DNA of 64,000 nt from Dichotomocladium elegans (taxonomy: Eukaryota > Mucoromycota > Mucoromycetes > Mucorales > Lichtheimiaceae), in contig JAIXMN010000001.1 of assembly GCA_025716815.1 (NCBI GenBank), forward strand, positions 372,001-436,000, read 5' to 3'. The notes under the pieces are model-generated. The model had not been told where the DNA came from. It saw nothing but the letters and a program-made list of their open reading frames with translations, and did no database searches. The position numbers and the translations under genes are program-made. Every line of letters begins with the position of its first letter. The first letter of the stretch is position 1. Positions 23,901 to 33,273 of this stretch are shown piece by piece.

Positions 23901-24195
23901 ATAACATCACGGAGAAACGGAGCGCGATGCTGGCCATCGGCTTCAATAATCTTATCAGCACGTAGTCCATCAGCTAATTATGAGTCGATGTCAGCCGAAC
24001 GAAGCGTCTGCCATTTGGATCGCGTGCACACTTGCCTACAAAAAGCACAAGACGATCGGCTGGAGCACGCAGCGGGCTGCGCTGAGGTGTCATTCCATGG
24101 ACAAGGGGAGATTTGAAGTAAATATCAAAGATACTGAAAAGGTAGACAATGTGAAAGAGGATGCCGATGCACAGCAGCAGCCCCGTACCCGACAT
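20941..24195 (-). CDS. MCD4: GPI ethanolamine phosphate transferase 1 (PIG-N/Mcd4)
   Basis: ER enzyme adding phosphoethanolamine to the first mannose of GPI precursors. The start [35 protein letters not shown] is the typical Mcd4 signal-anchor followed by [11 protein letters not shown]. Further exons carry the alkaline-phosphatase-like lumenal domain: [58 protein letters not shown], and the metal-binding [30 protein letters not shown]. The C-terminal half is a multi-helix membrane region ending [16 protein letters not shown]. About ten exons with short introns; internal borders were not all fixed. Convergent with the MED30-like gene. Confidence 0.93.
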
Positions 24196-24532
24196 TGTTG
24201 AGATCGGATTGAAGAAGTCTCTATTCTCTTTTCACCTGTCGTTTGCCAGCATTACCCCTCTGAATAATTTATTTTTTAATAGCCGCTCGGGTGTGCCCAA
24301 TGCATGCCTTTCTCTACCGATGTCCATCCGCGCACTCCCCCCCCTTCCCCAGGCCAGCTCGTTTGGAAACCACAGGAAAGGATGTATCAGATATCACGGT
24401 AATGTAATGACAGACGTACAACGCCAGCTATAATGACGTTTACAAATCTCTGTGATCGAGGCATGGGATCACAATAGCTTTTCAGATCCTTCGACGTGCG
24501 CTCTGCTTCAGTTTTTATTGGAATAAATAAAT
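24196..24532. other. MCD4 upstream / eL14 downstream region
   Basis: A 337-nt gap between the MCD4 start and the eL14 stop, both on the minus strand. It must carry the eL14 3' end and the MCD4 promoter. No coding feature is seen. Confidence 0.55.
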
Positions 24533-25407
24533 TTAGGCAGACTTCACGGCCTTGGCAACAGTCGAGTTGACAGCGAAGCGGCGCTTAACAAAGAAGAGAA
24601 CAACGCGTGAATAAGAGAGAGGCAAAGACATGCGGTTTTGCGAGTGTGTATGTTACTCGTTTCTTACCTTGTTCTTGAGCTTGGTGATCTTGAAGCGATC
24701 AAAGTCAGAAAGGTTGGCGCGGACGGAGCGCTGGGCGAGCTTCTGGGCCCAGGCAGTCTTGCCCCAGGCACTCAAGATATCGGCCTTCTCGAAGGCCTTC
24801 TTGACAGCAGTCTGGCCGGCGTTGCGGGGAAGACCCTTGATGACAAGGCCGGTCAAAACCATGTTCTTGTACGAAAGAGGCTGGCGGGAGACGCCAGTGC
24901 TGGGACCATCGACAAGAGCCTATTGTGCGTTTTTGAGTGAGTATTTTTTTCCCTTTTCGTTTCGTCCCCCCCACCCGACCGTTTCGTTTCGTTTCGTCGT
25001 GTGTTTGGTTTAATATATATCCAAATCGCCACCCCCTCCTCTATTGATACGAAGAATTAAAAGGATTTTCTCGATTACTTACGCGCTTGTGATCAATAAT
25101 GTCGACAATGACAGCCAACTTGTTGGCATCAGGACCATTGTTGATAAGGACAATGCGTCCAACTTCAACTTGACGCTTGAAAGAACCGGGCTAGAAGTAA
25201 CAGAGTAAAAAGCTTATTCAGTGCACAAATTGCTACCCCTCGGCGATTATCCTTCATCCCACCCCTTCCTTGAAAATATCTGCTTTTGAATGCATCTATC
25301 CATCCATCCATCCATCCATCCGTCCACCATCAATGATAAAACGTCGGTCTATCATTGTTTGTCTATCTATCCCTGTTTGCCCATCCTATTCCTTGGGTAC
25401 ATACCAT
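24533..25407 (-). CDS. RPL14: 60S ribosomal protein eL14
   Basis: Cytosolic large-subunit ribosomal protein of 137 aa, the normal fungal length. Exons 25407..25405, 25190..25083, 24919..24668 and 24583..24533 join in phase. The first coding exon is just the ATG: the codon is followed at once by the GTATGT donor, and exon 2 resumes [19 protein letters not shown]. Family landmarks are the KOW-like start, [18 protein letters not shown], and [19 protein letters not shown]. The C-terminus is basic and alanine-rich ([16 protein letters not shown]). The 214-nt first intron carries a tetranucleotide CATC repeat. Intron position right behind the start codon is common in ribosomal protein genes. Confidence 0.95.
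25291..25326. repeat. CATC tetranucleotide repeat in eL14 intron 1
   Basis: A run of about seven CATC units on the plus strand, lying in the first intron of the minus-strand eL14 gene. Length variation here should not affect the protein. Confidence 0.85.
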
Positions 25408-25948
25408 CTTGGATTCCGAGGAGGGGAGAGACAGATTCGCGTAGGAAATCCACTCGTTTACTTGGAGCTGCCCGGCCAACCTTCGGTAACTCCGCGGCAG
25501 TCTATCATTGGTCATCACCGCAGCTCTTGTCCAATGTCCTGTCCGCATTATTTCCCTTCGGGTCGGGTGGGGGGTGGGGAGAATGGGGGGGTGCGGCAGG
25601 GGCCGGAGGGGACGCAGAGAATGATCAATGCTGGATACTTGTACGCAAACAAGAGGACAACATGGGACATAGATGGCCATTACAGGCTCAATAACATTGC
25701 GGCTAACCCTCCAATAGAAACAAGTATTTATTATTTCCTTCAATCCCTAGTCCGGTAAGGATAATGCTATCTGCTTAGCCTCTTATCATATCACGAAGGC
25801 AAAGACGGATGATATGCCTATGTTATCGAGCACTAACATGAAACAACAGTACAATAGTCATGGGATCTCACTGCAGCGTAAAGGCCCACGGAAAATAATT
25901 TCTAGATAAATTGTTTTTTGCGTCGCTTATTTGACCCCCTCTCTTGCC
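25408..25948. other. Divergent promoter of eL14 (-) and PPT1 (+)
   Basis: 541 nt between two divergent start codons. Contains a G-rich stretch (25562-25614) within the eL14 upstream region. Two overlapping open frames (25270..25758 and 25290..25694) are accidental: they begin inside the eL14 intron and match no family. Confidence 0.6.
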
Positions 25949-27784
25949 ATGCTCGCATACACTAGGGCTGCTGTTGTCATTGTCATTGCATGCTATGCTC
26001 TGAATCTTATTCGTTCTATTGAAGCAAAAGGTGAAAAAGAAACCAAGAAAAAAAAAGATATATATGTCTTCTGATAGTGTTACTGAGGAGTCCGACATAG
26101 CCTATTTGCCAGGTATGAACTTCCTGAACGGAAGTTTATTGGAGAGGCAGGCAGGCAGACAGATAAAATAGAGAGGGGAGCAATATGTACTGAGCACCTA
26201 TTATGTATTAGTTGTCTTATGGCATGGCATGGGCGATAATTGTTGCAATCCCGAATCGATGGGTAGAGTGGTGGATTTAATCCAGGCGTTACTGCCAGGT
26301 ACTTTTGTGCATAGCATCAGAGTCGGTGAAAATGTCAAGGAGGACCACGATGCCGGCTTTTTCGGCCAGATCCATAGCCAGGTCAGTCCGTTTAGAGAGA
26401 GAAAAAAAAAAGAGAAGGTTCGCGATGACAAAAATACCCAAACGTCCCAGCGCTGGGTACAATAGGTCGAATATGTCTGTGACCAGCTGCAGGCAATTCC
26501 CGAATTGGCTGGTGGATTTAATGCGATCGGTTTTTCGCAAGTGAGTTGGGAAAAAGAAGAGGAGAGCATCAGTGGCGGTGGGTGGCGATCATAGTGGTGA
26601 TAGTGTATGGGCGCTGCGGCGCGTACGTGCGTGTGTATGCGTTAGTTAAAGAATATAATAATCATTGACATTGTAACTCTACTTCTTTTAGGGAGGGTTG
26701 TTTTTCAGGTAAAGCGGCAGAAGCACACACACACGCACACATATATATATATATATACAAAAGAAAAAGGAGAAGCTGCCACTGTGATTTGTTGCTGATC
26801 ATGATATGACAGGGCCTATGTCGAGCAATGTAACCGACCACCCGTAAGGCGACTTATCACCTTCGGATCTCCCCACGGCGGTAAGCGCTTCAGCATCATA
26901 GAAAAGAAACAAAGAAAACTCATTCCATCAAAAATCCAGGCGTCGCGGTAAAAAATACACGCGCAAACAGACAAGACTAAGCTCACAGAACCTAAATAGG
27001 ATATACCCAATTGCATGAATCCTAACGATCTTACATGTCGACTTATGCGGTCTGCGGTCCGATATGGCGTATACAGTAGCTATGTACAACATCGAGTGGT
27101 GCAAGCACAATACTACAAGGATCCAAGAAACCGACAAGGTATATATAGAGGCCGCATGGGGTTCGGAATCATCTCTGACAGTCTGGGTGCACAGTCTATC
27201 TGGAACGTAATGTCTTTTTGCCGAGGCTGAATAATGAACTACCGACAAAGAATTCCACATACAGCGACCATTTGTCCGGTCTGGACTTATTCGCCATGGT
27301 CCGGTTTACTGAAGACACCATGGTGAAGCCTTCTGAGACTGCGGTAAGCTTTAAGGAGACGTAGGGACCCGTAAATCCCGTCCAGCGCGGGTTGCTGGGG
27401 CGTGTATGGATGAAGGCGAGGATTCATAGAAATTCATATCTGCATCTGGAGTGGTTCTGGACGTATAATGCAGATTGGGGCCTTGTGCCATTGGAAGAAC
27501 AAGATCTCTATCGGGGTGACTGGCTCGGTTTGCAAAAATTGGGGGCCCGATTGCAGTTCTTGGAGTGCCCAGGCCAACATGTGAGATACTTATTGCTGCA
27601 AGGACACAAAGGTTTCTAGGCAAGCTAAAAAGTTCAGCTGTAGATGGAAATAAGCAACGCGTTTCTAGAGGACCAGATCATCTGGCCTTACCTTGCGTTT
27701 GAGAACCCGCCAGCCACCGTATTGACTGGCGCAACTAATGACACCGCGCGGAGCGCCCGAGGCCGACTCATCCACCAGAGTTGA
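25949..27784 (+). CDS. PPT1: Palmitoyl-protein thioesterase 1 (lysosomal/vacuolar), with micro-exons
   Basis: Removes palmitate from cysteines of proteins in the lysosome/vacuole. In-phase exons: to 26112, 26212..26381, 26466..26540, 26692..26708, 26813..26880, 26940..26947, 27000..27138, 27195..27343, 27452..27580, 27644..27784. Motifs: LWHGMGDNCCNP, FFGQIHSQ, FNAIGFSQGG with the nucleophile serine, ITFGSPHGG, DIPNCMNPNDLTC, VQHRVVQAQYYKDP, WFWTYNADWGLVPLEEQDLY, and the late GQH with the catalytic His. An Asp of the triad should lie in VRFTEDTMVKP or nearby. Exons of 17 and 8 nt are required. Upstream, MLAYTRAAVVIVIACYALNL is a clear signal peptide, but an A9 run (26048-26056) puts it out of frame with the body, so the start is unresolved; a Met at 26064 is in frame but gives no signal peptide. 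The C-terminus is about 30 aa longer than usual. Confidence 0.9.
26940..26947 (+). other. PPT1: 8-nt micro-exon of PPT1
   Basis: The exon GCGTCGCG lies between ATCCAG and GTAAAA. It completes the Gly codon after FGSPHG and adds Val-Ala before DIPNCMNP, restoring the expected order of the family (G-V-x-D-I-P). Without it the flanking exons are in different phases. Confidence 0.75.
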
Positions 27785-28685
27785 TTGAATCTATTTATGG
27801 ATTGCAGCCCATGCCAAAGTAACGACTTCTATTTTTTAACATTGAATGAAAAAGAGGAAATGTCTTCATTTTCTTGGAATGAGTAGGTTTAGATTGATTG
27901 AGGCCAAAGAGGGGCAAGGTATCATGAAGGAGAGAACGACGGTGAGGGTAAACAAAGGGGGTGGAAAGCAAAAAGCCGGCTTCTCAAACATTTCGTGTCA
28001 AACCAAGCCAAAAAGAAAAACAGACCGTCAACAACGACAGCCAGGAACAGGGCAATTAGCATGTGGCTGATTGAATCACGGTCCTTTCTTCTGATAATAA
28101 AATATGCTAAGCCATTCGCTGATGTACCTTAAAAACTCGATTGTTTTTTAGTTCCACCGTTGGTCTAGCGAACTAAAACAAAATGATGTAGATATTGCGT
28201 GATTACAAGCCATGCACTGTACACCGCCACATCCATTACAAAAATCTACTATATACACACTTGCACACACGCGGGGCTGATGTATGGATATTGTTTGTTG
28301 GCTGTGCCAAAATATTTTTCATTCTGTATGAAAATCTATGCAAGAAAAAAAAAGAGACAAGAAGGGAGATGGGGGGAACCTCGTTCATCTGTCGGGACAC
28401 AATGAGCGCATTCGCTATGGACCTTTTTATTTAGAATCTCACTTTGTTCCCGCTAGACAGAAAATTTGGGCTCTCTTGGTCTCAGTTAGCTCTTTTTGGC
28501 TCATGCTACCGTTCAGACGGGATTTTCATTTTATCCTTTGCATCGTCGTCGTTGTCGTCCCGTTGTCTGCGCCTGGACGGACTCCGCACGACGAAGTATA
28601 CATAAAGGACCCATGCAGGCCTTTCCCCCCCTTTTCTTCTTCTTCTCTCTCTCTCTCTGTGTCATGCTTCTTGTCCCTTGTCATC
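27785..28685. other. Gap between PPT1 and the secreted orphan gene
   Basis: PPT1 3' flank, then the upstream part and T/C-rich leader (28621-28680) of the secreted gene. No supported gene. Confidence 0.55.
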
Positions 28686-29729
28686 ATGTTTATCATCCAT
28701 CGACTCGTTGTTCTATCAATATTGCTCCTCTTAATATCCCGTGGAGCGAGTTTCCCTGCCATGATGCGCGAAGATTTGGAGAGAACGACGGGGAAGACGA
28801 CGACGACCACCACCACTACTACTATGACCACTACTACCAGTACTACTACTATTAGCACTACTGCTGCTGTGACAACGAACCATGTTGTACCGTTGACCGT
28901 CGGCATCGGTATTGAAAAATTCGACGAAACAGCACAAACACCATCACTCGTCCAGGTCGACCGTTTTGCTCAGCTTGTCGCGGCGCACTGGCTCTATGAT
29001 CATCTCGAGACGATCAAATCAAGGAGCTACGATCACATTGCAACACGTTTAGGCAGTCACGTTGAAGTGTTTGCTGTTGGCCGCCATGATGACGGCGATG
29101 ACAGTACGCTTGTCGATCTCGACATCCTGAAGGCACAAATCTTTGGGGCTATCCAGGCACACATTGGCGGGCATCTTCCGGTTGTCTGGGACGACCTCTC
29201 GGCCAATACCCTAAGCAAACCAGCTCTGGAGCAGCATATTGTTCATCTTGTCCATACACGCTGTCCGGCAAGCAGCAGGGGAAAGGATGAAGAGGGTAGA
29301 TCAATAATAGCAGCAGCAGCAGCAGCAGCTGCTGCTGCTGCTACTGCCAACAGCGTCGAGCATAGCTGTCTTCTTCAGTGTGGTGACCAGATTCTTGCCG
29401 AGCTGGATCGTTATGTCATTCACCATCTTCAGAACGTCTTTGGAGCCATGGATACCCACGTCATGCCGGATCTGCTCAAGCATACGGAAAAGGACCTCCG
29501 TCAGGTGATTGATTACTTTAATGGTGTTCAGCAACAACAGGCATCGTCTATGCAGCTCGCCCTTCAAGTTCTCCCATGGCAGGCACCTCATCTCGATGCT
29601 GCAACTGTTTCTTCGTCTGCAGACAACCCTAATAATCCAGTACCCTCGTCATTCCTCTCCGCTTACGCTCCGGATGATCAAGATTCTCACCGGATTGACC
29701 AATACGCTGACCTGGCCATTGTTCTTTAA
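28686..29729 (+). CDS. Secreted protein of unknown function (Thr-rich N-terminus)
   Basis: Single-exon 347-aa protein. The chosen start gives MFIIHRLVVLSILLLLISRGASF, a strong signal peptide; the frame is open upstream but that part reads as low-complexity leader DNA. After the signal comes a Thr-rich segment (about residues 36-65), likely O-glycosylated if secreted, then a mostly helical part with SLVQVDRFAQLVAAHWLYDHL and HVEVFAVGRHDDGDDSTLVDLDIL. A poly-Ala run encoded by CAG/CTG-type repeats interrupts the middle. Two to three cysteines (CLLQCGDQ) follow. No transmembrane segment or GPI signal is seen at the end. I do not recognise the family. Confidence 0.6.
   Translation: MFIIHRLVVLSILLLLISRGASFPAMMREDLERTTGKTTTTTTTTTMTTTTSTTTISTTAAVTTNHVVPLTVGIGIEKFDETAQTPSLVQVDRFAQLVAAHWLYDHLETIKSRSYDHIATRLGSHVEVFAVGRHDDGDDSTLVDLDILKAQIFGAIQAHIGGHLPVVWDDLSANTLSKPALEQHIVHLVHTRCPASSRGKDEEGRSIIAAAAAAAAAAATANSVEHSCLLQCGDQILAELDRYVIHHLQNVFGAMDTHVMPDLLKHTEKDLRQVIDYFNGVQQQQASSMQLALQVLPWQAPHLDAATVSSSADNPNNPVPSSFLSAYAPDDQDSHRIDQYADLAIVL
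29311..29343. repeat. CAG/CTG inverted repeat inside coding sequence
   Basis: Six CAG units (29311-29328) abut four CTG units (29329-29340), so 14-bp arms (29315-29328 and 29329-29342) are perfect inverted copies with no spacer. It codes for alanines in the secreted orphan protein and could form a cruciform or hairpin. Confidence 0.9.
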
Positions 29730-29955
29730 TTTCACCGTGTTCATACTATTACTACTACAACCACTACTACTCGTCCTTGTTTCTCTGTTGGCTACCAGAG
29801 ATAGACAGTGACCTTCGGTCACTTGTATTCTTCTTTTAAAACCATCCAACCAACTCGATCTGGAACCTCTTTCTCCCGCCCGTCTCCCCCCCCCAACCCC
29901 TTCTTAGGAAAAAAAAAAGAAACAAGGAGGTGCAGGGTCAGTCGGTCGGTCCGTC

Positions 29956-29989
<34 letters not shown>

Positions 29990-30679
29990 GGTTACCCTTC
30001 TTCGGTCCAGGCCATCTCCTCGTTGAACTCCTTTCAGTCTTTTTCTCTTTTTTTTTCTCTCTCTCTCTCTCTCTTTTTTTTTCTCCTTATGAAAAACCTC
30101 CAAAAAAAATAATACCCTCACCTCCTTTTTTTTTTTACCTTGCTTAAACAGACAAAGATTTCGGCTCGCTATGGAACCTCTGTCAACAACAAGGAAGAAA
30201 AGACAGAAAGAACGAGACGAACGAGCCTTTGAAGCTGTACATAACACACAAATGAATCAATAAAAGAAGCTCAAAACATCCTGTAGAAAGAATCCCTCCT
30301 CCCAATATCAACAGATGGGAACTTTTTTTTTTTTGGCCCCTTCGGCGTTGTAGTAATAAGTTCATCCTTCTTTCTCCTCCCCGCTGTCTCATCGGCCTCC
30401 TCCTCCCCCCATCCATTGCGATAGTTGCAGCACGCCAGGCAAGAGTGTGTGTGAGAGAAGCACGCGCGCGCGTGCAGCTTGCAGATGTCTTTATGCAAAC
30501 CACACTGATATGTACGTGTATGCGAAAGAAAAAAAAAGGGGAGGGGGAAAACGGATCCAAAACCCCCAATGGATACAAGAGCTTCAGCTACCCACGGAGG
30601 TAGTTTATATTCTATGATATGATTGGAATAAAAGATCCACCCATAGCTATTACTATTGCTACATCTCTTCATCCGCTGC
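29730..30679. repeat. Low-complexity 3' region with TC/CT runs
   Basis: Convergent gap between the secreted gene and the coiled-coil gene. It holds a TC run (29959-29987), a second CT run (about 30056-30074) and several poly-T and poly-A stretches. Open frames here are products of the simple repeats (Arg-Glu or Ser-Leu runs). Confidence 0.7.
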
Positions 30680-31981
30680 CTAGGGTCTTCTGCTGCTACT
30701 GATTTTCCATTTCTCGGATAGGGTGGGATTGGTCTTCTGCTGCTGTTGAGGAACAAAAGATTGCGTCAGACTCCCAAGAAAAGCACTCTTCCTCCGTCTC
30801 GGATCCGACTGCGTTTGACAATGCGGCATCCGCCGGCTTGATGTGCCGTTGAGCGCTGCAGCCATCCTTGCTGCCACAAGTTGTGGCATCGTATCTGCCG
30901 TCAACGCAGCCGAAGCATCGCGTCGCGTGGCAGGAACGACATTCTTTGGTGGATGAATCAGCGATTGCGATCGCTGTCGAGACATGGCATGCGCCTGCTC
31001 TTGGGCCATGAGAGCAGCGGCTGGCATCGTTTGGAATGAACCCGGTCTTTGTCCGACATCGCATTCTTTTGTCATCGAATGACATGCCACGGTTTTATCC
31101 TCCTCTAGAGATGTGGATAGGTTGATAACACTATCCTCTTCGTATTCATCGCGGCCATCGTCATCATTGTCGTCGTCGCTTGATATTGGCGGGGTCTCCA
31201 GGTAGGCTAATTCTGCTTCGATCGCACGCACCATGTCCTTCCAATAGACATTAACTCGCATGCTCCCTCGGCTATAATACGGTACCTACGTGAATACCGA
31301 GCACAAGGGATTCTGATTTCTTGCGTCCTACTCCAACTTGGGACACCACCGCTTTGTATGTTTCCTATGCACACATAGGTCCTCAATATTTTTTCTTGTA
31401 TATGTAAAAAAAAAGGGAGGGACAGGCTCGGTCATGAGTGATACTCATACCTCAGCATGCCTGCACGGATCATCGACGCCAATGTGATTGCTGCTACTGC
31501 TGCTGCGATCACTAGATGGTTGAGAAAAAGTAGGCGTATTTCTGAAGGTAGTTTCTGCTCGTATGATATGTGTTCTCTTCAGCGTGTCCAGCTCAGCTTC
31601 GAGGGTCCAGATACGGTCTAAATTGAGTGTAAGAGTTTTTAGGATCCAAAAGCATTTCTATTGTGTAGATCCCATACGCCGAAGGGTCTGATGCAGATCC
31701 CGGTACGAATCGGCTTTGTTCTGCAATTCATGAAGACTTCTTCGTAAGACAGAGTTTTCGGACTTCATACAGACAAGTGCATGTATAAGTGTCAGAACGG
31801 AATGATGCTTGTCTTTTTGTTTTCGTTTTGGGGTGTTCATCTTACAGACCTCTTTTTGGGCTAGGAGGGCTCGCACATGGAAGAGCTCATCCTGATCGTG
31901 ATATGGGTCGGCGTAATACGGGGTGAGGGAGGAAGGCGAATTGCTATGTATACTGAGAGGTCTTGGCCGAACGCTCACCAT
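30680..31981 (-). CDS. Coiled-coil protein of unknown function
   Basis: Four exons (31981..31850, 31762..31678, 31617..31451, 31285..30680) join in phase to 329 aa. The N-terminal part is Ser/Pro-rich and contains DQDELFHVRALLAQKE, continuing into a coiled coil SENSVLRRSLHELQNKADSYRDLHQTLR and IWTLEAELDTLKRTH. A Ser-rich linker, then YWKDMVRAIEAELAYLE and an acidic stretch (DDDNDDDGRDEYEED) follow; the remainder is Gln/Ser/Arg-rich and probably disordered. The donor of the first intron is GTCTGT, not a strong consensus, so exon 1 may end slightly differently. No catalytic motif is visible. It could be a scaffold or cytoskeletal adaptor, but that is speculation. Confidence 0.6.
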
Positions 31982-32508
31982 GTTGATAAAAAATGAGAGA
32001 GACAGAGAGAGATAAAAAGGTATCAAAAGGAGAGCCGGTTGTCCTATGGCCGAAAAGTCAAGGAGATACCTTCCTCTGCCGTTGTTATTGTTGTTGCCAA
32101 TTTTATGCTGATGTTTGTGCAACCAAATCTGGAAATCCTAGCCCCAGTTAGGAAACAAAAATGTCCTCTACCTACCTCCGCATTACGTACAGCAAAACAT
32201 CCCCATGAAAACCCAGTGGCGAGATAGCACTCAAGGTTTATTATGGAGATATGGGAATGAAGGAAGTTAAATACAAGGAGGAACTACAATGGCCCCATGA
32301 ACGAGATAAAATACAGTAGAAACATGTGGTGCGACGGATGGATATAGCAAGAGGGGAGAACGAGCGGGATATTAGTGATACAGCTTCAGCGAGGAGCGGC
32401 TGATGGAAGCATTGGCAAATCAGAAGGCGAGAGCAGATTGATTGGGATCGGAAGCTGCTTGGCAAGCCAACGATGGGGTGGGTGGTGAGACCAGTCTGCT
32501 CTTTGTCG
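31982..32508. other. Upstream region of the coiled-coil gene / 3' flank of the CBM21 gene
   Basis: About 530 nt between two same-strand (minus) genes. A reverse AATAAA-like motif lies near 32239 (TTTATT). No other coding content is supported. Confidence 0.5.
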
Positions 32509-33273
32509 TCATCGGCTCAATGCTGGATGGAGGATCCGGTAGCAGTAGTTCTGACCGTGATTGTTATCCCAGAACTCAAAACCATTTACACAATATCGCA
32601 GCGATAGCTGAAGTTCCTCAGCCTGACGAGCAGAAGATCCTCCTCTGGACAGCGCGATCTTGAAGTCAAAAAGATCAGACGACACGCAGGACGCACGGAA
32701 GGTGGCGTCCACGTCGTAAAAGGTGGCCCATCTGTCAAGCGTGTAACGCACCATGACATGCTTCTCGTATGCAAGATTGGCAACGCGGCATTGACCAGCA
32801 ATTGCCTGGTCGGGTCTCATGACGACGCGCTCCAGTTGAATCGGTCTATCGCTATTGTTGCGACGGTCGCTGCCCTCCGGGACGAGGGATATCAGGATAT
32901 AATGTGCGTCTCCGTCTTCCTCAGCGGTCCGAGCGTATCCTCGATGCGGCGCATCCCATTGGTGGAAGAGCCAGACTTGCTCAACAGAATCGCTGAATCG
33001 CACCGATTTCTTTTTCTTCTTGTTAGTCTGTGCGTCTTTTCCTTCTGCGGGTGACGGTGGTGATGGCGCATCTTGAATCTTTATGGGGGATGCCGCAGAT
33101 TTTATTGGGTGATGTGACGGCGTGCGCACAAGCGAGACACGCCTATCGTTGCGACGGTTAGACGCTGGTATGATGAATGGTGGGACTGCGCTATGGTTCA
33201 GAAGCGGTTCAAAATAAAAATACATGGACTGGTTAAATACAGCCGCTGGTGGAGAAGCAATAAGTGTCATCAT
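32509..33273 (-). CDS. Glycogen-targeting regulatory subunit of protein phosphatase 1 (CBM21)
   Basis: 254-aa single-exon protein of the GAC1/PIG/PPP1R3 type, which brings PP1 to glycogen and activates glycogen synthase. An RVxF PP1-docking motif is visible (KKSVRFSD, about residue 88). The C-terminal CBM21 domain reads RVANLAYEKHVMVRYTLDRW, YDVDATF, DLFDFKIALS, LQLSLRYCVNGFEFWDNNHGQNYC. These are the standard CBM21 landmarks: V-RYT-D-W and the WDNN-G-NY end. The protein is much shorter than yeast Gac1, closer to vertebrate PPP1R3C. The N-terminal 80 residues are basic and Ser/Pro-rich. Confidence 0.88.
   Translation of the reverse strand: MMTLIASPPAAVFNQSMYFYFEPLLNHSAVPPFIIPASNRRNDRRVSLVRTPSHHPIKSAASPIKIQDAPSPPSPAEGKDAQTNKKKKKSVRFSDSVEQVWLFHQWDAPHRGYARTAEEDGDAHYILISLVPEGSDRRNNSDRPIQLERVVMRPDQAIAGQCRVANLAYEKHVMVRYTLDRWATFYDVDATFRASCVSSDLFDFKIALSRGGSSARQAEELQLSLRYCVNGFEFWDNNHGQNYCYRILHPALSR

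Noticed and set aside
25270..25758. 162- and 134-codon frames near the eL14 start
   Set aside because: They start inside the CATC repeat of the eL14 intron and continue through its promoter; no family match.
30427..30475. Possible CRISPR-like or tandem array near CACGCGCGCG
   Set aside because: Only simple GT/CG dinucleotide repeats, no spaced direct repeats; the genome is eukaryotic.
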